Positions 1-6,833 of a DNA stretch of 10,478 nucleotides are shown piece after piece (position 1 is the stretch's first letter; the number at the start of each line of letters is the position of its first letter). A program made the position numbers and the translations under genes. This DNA comes from Acetobacteraceae bacterium (lineage in GTDB: Bacteria; Pseudomonadota; Alphaproteobacteria; Acetobacterales; Acetobacteraceae). The notes under the pieces are model-generated. The model did not search any database, had not been told where the DNA came from, and saw only the letters and a list, made by a program, of their open reading frames with translations. The stretch covers positions 1 through 10,478 of the forward strand of contig JASHVB010000576.1 in the NCBI GenBank assembly GCA_030039695.1. Reading direction: 5' to 3'.

Positions 1-2573
1 ACACCAGCCTGGGCCTCGACGAACCGGAGCAGCTGAGCATTGCCGCGACCGGCGGTTACGGTCGCGGCGTACTGGCGCCGTTCAGCGACATCGATCTGTT
101 GTTCCTCACCGCCGAGAAGCCGTCGCAGCACACGCTCCGGCTGGTCGAGTACATCCTCTACTTCCTATGGGACCTGGGGTTGAAGGTCGGCCACGCGACG
201 CGCTCGATCGAGGATTGCCTGGTCGAAGGCGGCAAAGACACGACCATCCGGACCGCGCTGCTGGACGCACGCTATCTTGCTGGCGATGCGTCGTTGTTCG
301 CGGCGTTTCATCAGCGGTTCCGCCAGGCGTGCAAGGAAGCCGGCGTCGCCGACTACATTGCGGCGAAGCAGGCGGAGCGCGCGGTGCGGCACCGCCGCTA
401 CGGCGACAGCCCATTTATGGTCGAGCCAAACATCAAGGAAGGCCGCGGCGGGCTGCGCGACCTGCAGACGCTCTATTGGATCGCTCGCTACGTCTACGAC
501 ACACAAACCATGGGTGAGCTCGCGGATGTCGGCGACATTCTGACGCACACCGAGGCACGCCACGGCCGCCGCGCCTGGGAATTCCTCTGGACCGTCCGCT
601 TCCACCTGCATTATGTCGCCGGTCGCGCCGAGGAACGTCTGACCTTCGACATGCAGCCCGTGGTCGGCGCGCGCATGGGCTACACGCGGCACGGCAAGCA
701 GGACGGGGTTGAGCGCTTCATGCGCCACTACTTCCTGACCGCGCGCGAAGTCGCGCGGCTGACGCGCATTCTGGAGCCGGCGATTCTCCGCCAGGCCCTA
801 GGCCCCCCGGCGGTTGCGGCGGAGACGGATCCGGCGCTGGTGAAGGCCGGCTTCGTGCTGGCGGAAGGCATGCTGATGCCGATCAGCGGCCGCGATTTCG
901 ATGCCGAGCCGATCCAGATGCTGCGCATTTTGCGCGTCGCACGGGATCGCAGCCTCGAACTGCACCCGCTGGCCTTGCGCTCACTGATCCAGAACGAGCG
1001 GCGCGCCGTCGATCTGCGCGGCAACAAGAAAGCTGCCGACTTGTTCATGGATCTGATGTGCGGACGCGAACCCGAGCGCCATCGGGGTGGCATCGTCGGC
1101 GGTCAGCATCCCGACGGCGCACGCTGGTTGGGGGTGATGAACGAGACGGGGTTCCTCAGCCGCTTTATTCCCGACTGGGCACGCATCGTCGGGCAGATGC
1201 AGTTCGACACCTATCACATTTTCACCGTCGACGAACACACGATCGAGGCGATCCGCGTGCTGAACGCGATGGAACGCGGCGAGCTTCAGGACGTAGCGCC
1301 GATCGCTTCGGAGCTGGTCGAGCACGTGCAGTCGCGGCGGGCTTTGTACCTCGCGATGCTGATGCACGACATCGCCAAGGGCCGGGGCGGCGATCATTCG
1401 CAGATCGGTGCGGAGCTCGCGCTTGAAGTCGGGCCGGCGCTGGGGCTGACAGCAGAGGAAACCGAGACCGTCTCCTGGCTGGTCCTGCATCACCTGCTGC
1501 TGTCTACGATCGCGTTCAAGCGCGACATCGACGATCCGAAGACAATCGTCGATGTGGCGGACATCATCCAATCGCCGGAGCGTCTGCGGCTGCTGCTGAT
1601 CCTAACCGTTGCCGACATGCGTGCGGTGTCGGCGAAGGTCTGGAACAACTGGAAGGCGACGCTGCTGCGCGAACTGTACGCGCGGGTGGCAGACGTGCTG
1701 GCGGGCGGGCTTTCCACCACCGAGCGCGACGTGCGCGTGCAGCGAGCCAAGCACGCGGCGGCAGGGCTGCTATCGGACTGGTCGAAGGAAGAGATCGCGA
1801 ATTTCACCAGCCTCGGCTATCCGGGCTACTGGCTGTCGTTCGATCCGGAGACGCATGCGCGGCACGCGCGCCTCGTGCGCGATGCGGAAGCGCGCAAAGC
1901 GCCGCTGACCGTGAACACCCAGCCGCTGCCGGCGCGTGCGGTGACCGAGGTGACGGTGTATTGCAGCGACCACCCGGGGTTGTTCTCGCAGATCACCGGC
2001 GCGCTGGCAGTGGCGGGCGCGTCCATCGTCGATGCGCGGATTCACACCCTCACCAACGGCATGGCCTTGGATACGTTCTGGATCCAGGACGCGGCGGGCG
2101 GTGCATTCGATGCGCCGCACCGGCTCGCGCGGCTTTCCGTACTGATTGAGCAGGCGCTGTCAGGGCGGCTGCGGCTGGCGACCGAAATCCGCAACCTGTC
2201 GAAAATGGTGTTGGGCCGGCGCATGCGCGCGATCCACGTGCCGCCACGCGTGGTGATCGACAACCACGCATCTCACACCTACACCGTGGTGGAAGTAAAC
2301 GGACGCGACCGGCCTGGCTTCCTGCACGACGTGACCGCGGCGATCACCGATCAGGGGCTGCAGATTTCCTCTGCGCACGTGACGACTTACGGCGTGCGCG
2401 CGGTGGACGTGTTTTATGTGAAGGATGTGTTCGGACTGAAGGTGGAGAATGAACGTCGGCTCACGCAGCTGCGCGAGGCCCTGCTGACGGCGATCTCGCC
2501 ACAAGACGAAGATGACGACGCCCGGCCCGTTGAGCCACCGGCACGCCAGCGACGGCGCGCAGCGGCAGGCTAG
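1..2573 (+). CDS. glnD: Bifunctional [protein-PII] uridylyltransferase/uridylyl-removing enzyme GlnD, 5' partial
   Basis: GlnD senses nitrogen status in the cytoplasm: it uridylylates PII proteins (GlnB/GlnK) when glutamine is low and removes UMP when glutamine is high. The open frame runs from base 3 without a start, so the N-terminus lies off the window; 856 residues are visible, against roughly 930 or more in full alphaproteobacterial homologues. In order I see the nucleotidyltransferase signature GGYGRGVLAPFSDIDLLFL (visible residues about 18-36) with the catalytic S-D-I-D; a helical linker; an HD phosphohydrolase core LMHDIAKGRGGDHS (H-D at bases 1365-1370, visible residues 455-456), which carries the uridylyl-removing activity; and two C-terminal ACT domains, from about residue 647 (VTVYCSDHPGLFSQITGAL) and about 760 (VEVNGRDRPGFLHDVTAAI), that bind glutamine. 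A short charged tail follows. All expected domains are intact. It converges with the ICMT-like gene and overlaps it by 4 bp. Confidence 0.97.
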   Translation, partial: TSLGLDEPEQLSIAATGGYGRGVLAPFSDIDLLFLTAEKPSQHTLRLVEYILYFLWDLGLKVGHATRSIEDCLVEGGKDTTIRTALLDARYLAGDASLFAAFHQRFRQACKEAGVADYIAAKQAERAVRHRRYGDSPFMVEPNIKEGRGGLRDLQTLYWIARYVYDTQTMGELADVGDILTHTEARHGRRAWEFLWTVRFHLHYVAGRAEERLTFDMQPVVGARMGYTRHGKQDGVERFMRHYFLTAREVARLTRILEPAILRQALGPPAVAAETDPALVKAGFVLAEGMLMPISGRDFDAEPIQMLRILRVARDRSLELHPLALRSLIQNERRAVDLRGNKKAADLFMDLMCGREPERHRGGIVGGQHPDGARWLGVMNETGFLSRFIPDWARIVGQMQFDTYHIFTVDEHTIEAIRVLNAMERGELQDVAPIASELVEHVQSRRALYLAMLMHDIAKGRGGDHSQIGAELALEVGPALGLTAEETETVSWLVLHHLLLSTIAFKRDIDDPKTIVDVADIIQSPERLRLLLILTVADMRAVSAKVWNNWKATLLRELYARVADVLAGGLSTTERDVRVQRAKHAAAGLLSDWSKEEIANFTSLGYPGYWLSFDPETHARHARLVRDAEARKAPLTVNTQPLPARAVTEVTVYCSDHPGLFSQITGALAVAGASIVDARIHTLTNGMALDTFWIQDAAGGAFDAPHRLARLSVLIEQALSGRLRLATEIRNLSKMVLGRRMRAIHVPPRVVIDNHASHTYTVVEVNGRDRPGFLHDVTAAITDQGLQISSAHVTTYGVRAVDVFYVKDVFGLKVENERRLTQLREALLTAISPQDEDDDARPVEPPARQRRRAAAG

Positions 2574-3160
2574 AAAGCGCGGCCCTTCTCACCCCACCAG
2601 GGAAGCAGCGCCGGCACCTCCCGTCGATAGCGTCGATACTCCTCCCCGAACGCCTCCAGCATGAACTGCTCCTCGATGCGGACCTTCCGCAGAAACGCCG
2701 CCAGCACCGCGGCGAACGCCACCAGTCCCCGCCACTCCCCTTCCGCCACAGCGGTTCCCAGCACCGCCAGCAGCATGCCGGTGTAGATCGGATGCCGAAC
2801 GTAGCGGTACGGCCCGCTGCGCGTCAGGGTGTGGTCCTGCTTGAGCGTGACGGTGCCACTCCAGTTGCCCGCGAGGTGCCTGCGCGCGACGACGGCAAAC
2901 AGCAGCCCAGCGACGACCATCGCCGTCCCCAGCCAGAACCACGCGAGCCCCCGCGACAGAAAGCGCGCGGCGAGCGCCGGGCCGGCCAGACGCCGCGAAG
3001 CCAGCAACGCGGCCCCGAGCACCAGCGGCACCACATGCGACACGCGCGAGGCAGCGGACTCGCGCCGGCGCACCGGCTTGGCGAAAGCGCTCGCGATGAT
3101 CCAATAGACGCCCCACATCGCCCATAGCGCCGGGATCACCAGGGCGAACGGCTGCCGCAT
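2570..3160 (-). CDS. Isoprenylcysteine carboxyl methyltransferase (ICMT)-family membrane protein
   Basis: This 196-residue integral membrane protein has the ICMT/PEMT-like methyltransferase fold. Hydrophobic segments lie at about 5-25, 42-56, 72-92 and 126-158. The family signature is clear: GPYRYVRHPIYTGML (116-130) is the SAM-contacting RHPxY motif, and the C-terminal segment EEQFMLEAFGEEYRRYRREV (163-182) followed by PALLPW matches the E-x(n)-Y-x-x-Y-x-x-x-V-P-x-x-x-P ending of this family. Bacteria lack prenylated CaaX proteins in general, so the real substrate is unknown; a small-molecule or lipid methyl acceptor is possible. The ATG at 3160 was chosen because it starts directly before the first membrane segment. 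No good ribosome-binding site is visible, and the gene starts 7 bp after the trmO stop, which suggests translational coupling. Its stop codon overlaps the glnD stop. Family assignment is firm; function is open. Confidence 0.88.
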   Translation of the reverse strand: MRQPFALVIPALWAMWGVYWIIASAFAKPVRRRESAASRVSHVVPLVLGAALLASRRLAGPALAARFLSRGLAWFWLGTAMVVAGLLFAVVARRHLAGNWSGTVTLKQDHTLTRSGPYRYVRHPIYTGMLLAVLGTAVAEGEWRGLVAFAAVLAAFLRKVRIEEQFMLEAFGEEYRRYRREVPALLPWWGEKGRAF

Positions 3161-3167
3161 GCCGGAC

Positions 3168-3650
3168 TCAGCCGCGCGAGGTGTTGCGGTTGCGCGTTGC
3201 GTGCGGCTCGAGCCAGCCCATGCTCGCGGCCGGTTCGCAGTCAGTCGTCGTCAGGTACGGTTTGATGTCGAGTAGCGGCGTTCCGTCGACGCAGTCGAGG
3301 AAACGCACGTTCAGGCGGCTCGGCGCCACGAAGCCCTCAAACGCCACCACTGACAGCCCGATCGGGTTGGGCCGCCGTGGGTTGCGCGCGGAGAAAATGC
3401 CGCGCACTTGGCTGTCGAACGGCGGGGCGAACGTCAGCTCCGGCGCTGTCACCTGGTCCATCCAGTAGAGGAGGATCAGGTGGGAGAAGGTCTCGAGGCT
3501 GTGCAAGCCTGCAACGAACTCGGGCAACACGTGCGCACTGCAGAGCGGTGCTGGGTCAGGCTGCCGTCCGTTGCGCGGGCAGTCCGCGATGCTACGCCAG
3601 GGCGTGTGCAACGTGCCGATCGGGCGAAGCGTAAATGATGGCGATGTCAT
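3168..3650 (-). CDS. trmO: tRNA (N6-threonylcarbamoyladenosine37-N6)-methyltransferase TrmO
   Basis: TrmO (TsaA/YaeB family) uses SAM to methylate t6A at position 37 of certain threonine tRNAs, giving m6t6A and better decoding. The 160-residue protein shows the family landmarks: an N-terminal FTLRPIGTLHTPW strand (6-18), GLHSLETFSHLILLYW (48-63), the SAM-binding SARNPRRPNPIGLS (87-100), and DGTPLLDIKPYL (122-133). It is the short form found in many alphaproteobacteria and lacks the C-terminal domain of the E. coli enzyme. The frame stays open upstream (in-frame ATG at 3737 and further), but the segment before 3650 does not resemble the family and homologues begin just before the LRPIG strand, so ATG 3650 is preferred. 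The site upstream is only weakly SD-like (GGGGCC). The ICMT-like gene follows after 7 bp. Confidence 0.92.
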   Translation of the reverse strand: MTSPSFTLRPIGTLHTPWRSIADCPRNGRQPDPAPLCSAHVLPEFVAGLHSLETFSHLILLYWMDQVTAPELTFAPPFDSQVRGIFSARNPRRPNPIGLSVVAFEGFVAPSRLNVRFLDCVDGTPLLDIKPYLTTTDCEPAASMGWLEPHATRNRNTSRG

Positions 3651-3825
3651 GAAAGGCCCCAAGGCTCGGTCATCGCCGCCCCTTGGCCCTGCGCTTGTCC
3701 CAGGCTGGTGGCGGCGGTTGCATACCTTACTCTCCATCGCGTACCGCAAAGGTGGGCGTAGCGGCCATAAGGGCCGGCCCTGACGCGGGGCGCGGGACCG
3801 ACCGAGGCATTGGTCCGCGCGGTGG
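3651..3825. other. Intergenic gap between sufE and trmO
   Basis: These 175 bp separate sufE from trmO. They hold a 12-bp perfect palindrome (AGGGCCGGCCCT, 3770-3781) about 45 bp past the sufE stop, which has no T-run and so is not a canonical terminator, and a possible 17-residue ORF with a good ribosome-binding site (3670-3723). I cannot identify a sigma70-type promoter with confidence. Confidence 0.5.
3670..3723 (-). CDS. Possible 17-residue leader ORF upstream of trmO
   Basis: An ATG at 3723 opens a short frame encoding MQPPPPAWDKRRAKGRR, ending with TGA at 3670-3672, 19 bp before the trmO ATG and in a different frame. A Shine-Dalgarno-like GGAG (bases 3732-3735 on the + strand as CTCC) sits 8 nt before the ATG, better than the site in front of trmO itself. 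The peptide is proline-rich, then basic. It could be a translated leader, but chance is a real alternative: the ORF is very short and GC-rich sequence easily yields Pro/Arg-rich frames. I recognise no family. Confidence 0.2.
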   Translation of the reverse strand: MQPPPPAWDKRRAKGRR

Positions 3826-4281
3826 TCACCCCGCCCGCTGCAACGCCGCCAGTTCGCGTATCTTCCGCGCCATCGCCGCGATGCCGTTGCCGCGGTTGGT
3901 GGACAGTGCCTCCAGCAGTCCAAGCTCCTTCAGGAACACAGAGTCCGTCGCGACAATCTCCTCCGGCGTGCGGCCGGAATAGACCCGCAGCAGCAGCGCG
4001 ATCAGCCCGGAGACGATCGCCGCGTCTGACACGCCGGCAAGGTAAAGCCGGCCGTCTTGCAGCGCTCCTTCCATCCACACGCGGCTCTGACAGCCGGGCA
4101 CGCGATGCGCGTCGTCCGCCCATTCGTCGGGGAACCGCGGCAGCTTCCGACCCAGCTCGATGATGAATTGGTAGCGCTCCATCCAGTCGTCGAACACGCT
4201 GAGCTCGTCGCCGATCGCGGCGATCGCATCGGCGGCGGAAGCTTCGTCGGGAAGCACAAACGCATCCAGCATCCTTCGCAT
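3826..4281 (-). CDS. sufE: SufE family cysteine desulfurase sulfur acceptor
   Basis: SufE takes persulfide sulfur from the cysteine desulfurase SufS and passes it to the SufBCD scaffold for Fe-S cluster assembly in the cytoplasm. The 151-residue protein carries the core pattern: DDWMERYQFIIELGRKLP (31-48), then the catalytic cysteine in VPGCQSRVW (Cys64), and the C-terminal LSTNRGNGIAAMARKIREL (126-144). Length is close to the usual 135-150. The start is uncertain: ATG 4281 was chosen; a TTG at 4296 and an ATG at 4272 are also in frame, and none has a well-spaced ribosome-binding site. It follows the histidine kinase stop by about 36 bp in the same orientation and reading frame, so it may be co-transcribed with it. 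No sufS, sufB, sufC or sufD is in the window, so it is a stand-alone copy here. Confidence 0.94.
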   Translation of the reverse strand: MRRMLDAFVLPDEASAADAIAAIGDELSVFDDWMERYQFIIELGRKLPRFPDEWADDAHRVPGCQSRVWMEGALQDGRLYLAGVSDAAIVSGLIALLLRVYSGRTPEEIVATDSVFLKELGLLEALSTNRGNGIAAMARKIRELAALQRAG

Positions 4282-4317
4282 GTGCTGCGCAGCCAACGCC
4301 GCGTCAAGCGACCGAGA

Positions 4318-6498
4318 TCAATCGGCGTGCACAGCCGGCTCGCGCGCAACGATGCGTGCCTTCGGGAACACGATGCGTACGGTCGTACCCTCCTCGGGCC
4401 GGCTTTCGATCTCCAGTACCGCATCGTGCAGCGCCAGCAGCTTCCGGCTGATCGCCAGTCCGAGACCTGTTCCGCCGAACCGCCGGCTGATCGATGCATC
4501 CGCCTGGCGGAACGGCTCGCATAGAGTGTCCAAGGCAGCCGGCTCGATACCGATGCCGGTATCGGCAATCGCCAGCACCAGGCTGCCGTCGTCGCGGCGG
4601 TCCATACTCAGCGACACGCTGCCACCCGGCGGCGTGAATTTCACCGCGTTGCCCAGCACGTTCAGCAGCACCTGGCGGATTGCCCGCCGGTCGCCGCTCA
4701 CCGTGCCGTTGACGCTTTCCACGCCCCGCACCGTCACGCCGCCTTCGCGCGCGCGCAGCGACACCATGCCGGCGCAGCGGCGCACCAGTCGGCCAAGGTC
4801 CAGGTTCTCTTCGATAAAGTCGTAGCGCCCGGCCTCGATTTTCGACAGATCCAGCAGCTCGTTGATCAACTCCAGTAGATGTTGGCCGCTGGCGTGGATG
4901 TCGCGCGCGTCCTGCACGTATTCCGCCGGAAGCGGGCCGCGTGCCTGGTCGCGGATCAGCTCCGCAAAGCCAATGATGGCGTTCAGCGGTGTGCGCAGCT
5001 CATGGCTCATGTTCGCCAGGAATTCCGATTTGGCACGGTTGGCGGCTTCCGCCCGCTCCTTCTCTTGCGCCAGAGCCACGGAGGCCGCGTGCCGCTCGGT
5101 TACGTCGGTGAAGGTGCGCACGGCCTCACCGTCCGGCAGCGGCGTCGTACGCACTTCTAGCACCCGTCCGTTCGGACGCGTGCGCTCATAGAGGCGCGGC
5201 CCATCGAGCAGCAGCGCGCGGCGCACGAAGTCTTGGAATCTCTGGTCGCTGCCGATGAACTCGTTCTGGCTCCATTGGTAGGTCAGTACATCCTCGAAAC
5301 GCGGGCACCCCGCCAACAGCTCGCGTGGGAGGTCCAGCAGCTCCGCCGCACGAGTGTTAGAAACCGGAATGGTGCGATCGTTGGCGATCATCATCAGGCC
5401 CTGGTCCATGTGTTCCAGCGTCGTCTCAAGCAGCCTCGATTTCTCCGCCAGCCGCTGCTCGCTCGTCCGCAAGGCCGCCGTGGTGGCCTGAAGCTCGGCA
5501 TTCTGCATCTGCTGGCGCCGGAAGACGATTGCGAGAACCCGGAACACGACGATGAACCCGCCGGCGGCGATCAGAGCCGCTACCGCCAGCATCAGCGCCT
5601 GCTCCCGCCACGCGGCGAGCGCGACATCCTCTGGGACCGATACGTCGATCACCAGCGGATAAGCCGACAACGGCTTCACCGATACCAACGCCGGCTTGCC
5701 GCCCAGAAAGCCGTCTGCCCGGTAAGTTCCGCCACCGTCGGCAACGAGTGCATACCAAGGTGCGCCGACCGCAATGCGCTTGCCGGCGTCATGCGTTGTG
5801 TCCGGGTAGCGCACCACCACCAGGCCGTCGCGGCGCAGGAGCGTCACGCTCTCCCCGGAGGGCAAGCCGATCGCTTGGTAGAACCCGGCCAGGTGCTCTA
5901 GATCGATCGAAGCCATTACCACGCCGAGGAAGCGGTGGGTGGGGCCGTTGACGCGCCGCACTAGAAACAAAGTTGGCTGGCCGGTGACTTTATTGACCAG
6001 CGGTGCGGTGACGAACAATCCCGGATCGTCCACGAGCCGGAAATGTCGGAAATAGTCCCGATCGGCCGCGTTGATCGGCAGCGTCGGTGGATCACGCGAC
6101 GTGTTGACCAAGTTGCCGTCCGCATCCAGCACCACGAAAGCGTTGGCCTGCGGTAGATTCTGCAAGCGGCGGCGCAGCAGAGTGTGGATGTCATCTGCCA
6201 TCATGCGCGTGTGGAACGTCTTCGGTACGTCGATGGCCAGCGTTGCCACTCGCGCCTGCACTTCCTGCAGCACCAGGTCGGCCACCTGGACGTAGCGCTG
6301 TGTTTGCTCCGCCAGAACGGTGCTGAGATTGGCGACCTCGCGGCGATAGTTGCCCAGCGCGCGATCCCGCAGATCGAGGATCATCGCCGTCGCGGCTAGA
6401 ATCGTGACGGTGACGATGCCGAGCCCTATCAGCCACAGCCGCCGGCCGGACCAGCCCCGAGAGGCTGGCGAGAAGGTTGTTGACGAGGCTGACGGCAA
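4318..6498 (-). CDS. Membrane sensor histidine kinase with Cache and PAS domains
   Basis: This is an inner-membrane two-component sensor that autophosphorylates on histidine and would donate the phosphate to an unlinked response regulator. Counting from TTG 6498 (726 residues): transmembrane helix about 21-42; a periplasmic PDC/Cache-type sensor about 50-290 with AADRDYFRHF (145-154), typical of ligand-binding Cache domains; a second membrane helix about 300-327; a coiled linker; a PAS domain about 357-465 ending in TFTDVTERH; HisKA with ANMSHELRTPLNAIIGFAEL (phospho-His499, bases 5002-5004); and HATPase_c with the N box NVLGNAVKFTPPGG, G1 DTGIGI and G2 GGTGLGLAISRKL. There is no receiver domain. 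The start is uncertain: TTG 6498 has GGAG seven bases upstream and puts 20 residues before the helix, while ATG 6573 lies in the same open frame without a clear ribosome-binding site. The ligand is unknown; organic or amino acids are common for this class. Confidence 0.93.
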   Translation of the reverse strand: MPSASSTTFSPASRGWSGRRLWLIGLGIVTVTILAATAMILDLRDRALGNYRREVANLSTVLAEQTQRYVQVADLVLQEVQARVATLAIDVPKTFHTRMMADDIHTLLRRRLQNLPQANAFVVLDADGNLVNTSRDPPTLPINAADRDYFRHFRLVDDPGLFVTAPLVNKVTGQPTLFLVRRVNGPTHRFLGVVMASIDLEHLAGFYQAIGLPSGESVTLLRRDGLVVVRYPDTTHDAGKRIAVGAPWYALVADGGGTYRADGFLGGKPALVSVKPLSAYPLVIDVSVPEDVALAAWREQALMLAVAALIAAGGFIVVFRVLAIVFRRQQMQNAELQATTAALRTSEQRLAEKSRLLETTLEHMDQGLMMIANDRTIPVSNTRAAELLDLPRELLAGCPRFEDVLTYQWSQNEFIGSDQRFQDFVRRALLLDGPRLYERTRPNGRVLEVRTTPLPDGEAVRTFTDVTERHAASVALAQEKERAEAANRAKSEFLANMSHELRTPLNAIIGFAELIRDQARGPLPAEYVQDARDIHASGQHLLELINELLDLSKIEAGRYDFIEENLDLGRLVRRCAGMVSLRAREGGVTVRGVESVNGTVSGDRRAIRQVLLNVLGNAVKFTPPGGSVSLSMDRRDDGSLVLAIADTGIGIEPAALDTLCEPFRQADASISRRFGGTGLGLAISRKLLALHDAVLEIESRPEEGTTVRIVFPKARIVAREPAVHAD

Positions 6499-6505
6499 TG
6501 CGGGT

Positions 6506-6509
6506 CTCC
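6506..6509 (-). promoter_or_regulatory. Ribosome-binding site supporting a TTG start for the histidine kinase
   Basis: On the minus strand GGAG is followed by ACCCGCA (7 nt) and then TTG at 6498. The spacing is ideal, and none of the ATG or GTG starts further upstream in the same frame (6573, 6525, 6516) has a comparable site. This is the reason for choosing TTG; the call is still tentative because TTG starts are rare. Confidence 0.4.
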
Positions 6510-6649
6510 GGAACACTCGGCACACGTTACCATATGGGCGGGTTTCCGCCGCGACTTCATAAGGCGTCAGCATTGTCGAAGCCGAATTCGACGACGCGCT
6601 TGCGGCGTGCCGCGCGCAGCCGCCCGGTTCAGGCCTCGCTTTCCACCCC

Positions 6650-6666
6650 CGGCACGACGCGTGCCG
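6650..6666. repeat. Short perfect hairpin downstream of pdxA
   Basis: CGGCACG (6650-6656), a 3-nt spacer and CGTGCCG (6660-6666) form a 7-bp perfect stem about 170 bp past the pdxA stop. There is no T-run on either strand, so intrinsic termination is not supported. It may be structural RNA or chance in GC-rich sequence. Confidence 0.35.
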
Positions 6667-6833
6667 CGACCCGGGCAAGTTCGCCCAGCAGCCGGTCTGC
6701 CGCCGCGGCGGCCCACGCCGCGCCGACTACGCCTGGGGTCACCGCGGGACGGGGCCCAGGCCCGACGCCGGCGGGCAAAGCATGCCGACCACGGCCCGCC
6801 AAGCACCTGCAACCCGCGCGTGCCGCAGGGGAT

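Larger units (their letters stand above)
6499..6833. other. Intergenic stretch without a convincing gene, between pdxA and the histidine kinase
   Basis: These 335 bp hold several short frames on both strands but none with a recognisable product. Two symmetric elements stand out: a 7-bp stem with a 3-nt loop at 6650-6666 (CGGCACG/CGTGCCG) and a 14-bp perfect palindrome at 6699-6712 (GCCGCCGCGGCGGC). Neither is followed by a T-run, so neither is a textbook terminator. The part nearest the kinase (about 6500-6600) is visibly less GC-rich and probably contains the kinase promoter, but I cannot place -35 and -10 boxes with confidence. Confidence 0.5.

Noticed and set aside
63..74. GlnD signature reads GRGVL rather than the E. 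coli-like GRGEL
   Set aside because: This position varies in alphaproteobacterial GlnD (for example Thr), and the catalytic S-D-x-D is intact, so it is not evidence for loss of function.
3770..3781. Palindrome AGGGCCGGCCCT as a sufE terminator
   Set aside because: It has no T-run, and a perfect palindrome of this size leaves only a 4-bp stem once a loop is allowed; chance in GC-rich DNA is likely.
3651..3923. A longer N-terminus for trmO (starts at 3923 or 3737)
   Set aside because: The extra sequence would overlap sufE or be unlike any TrmO; the family begins close to the LRPIG strand, matching ATG 3650.
5233..5901. A 222-codon + strand frame opposite the histidine kinase
   Set aside because: It is antisense to the Cache/PAS-encoding part of an intact kinase, has no recognisable domain and is rich in Arg, Gln and His, as expected for a shadow frame.
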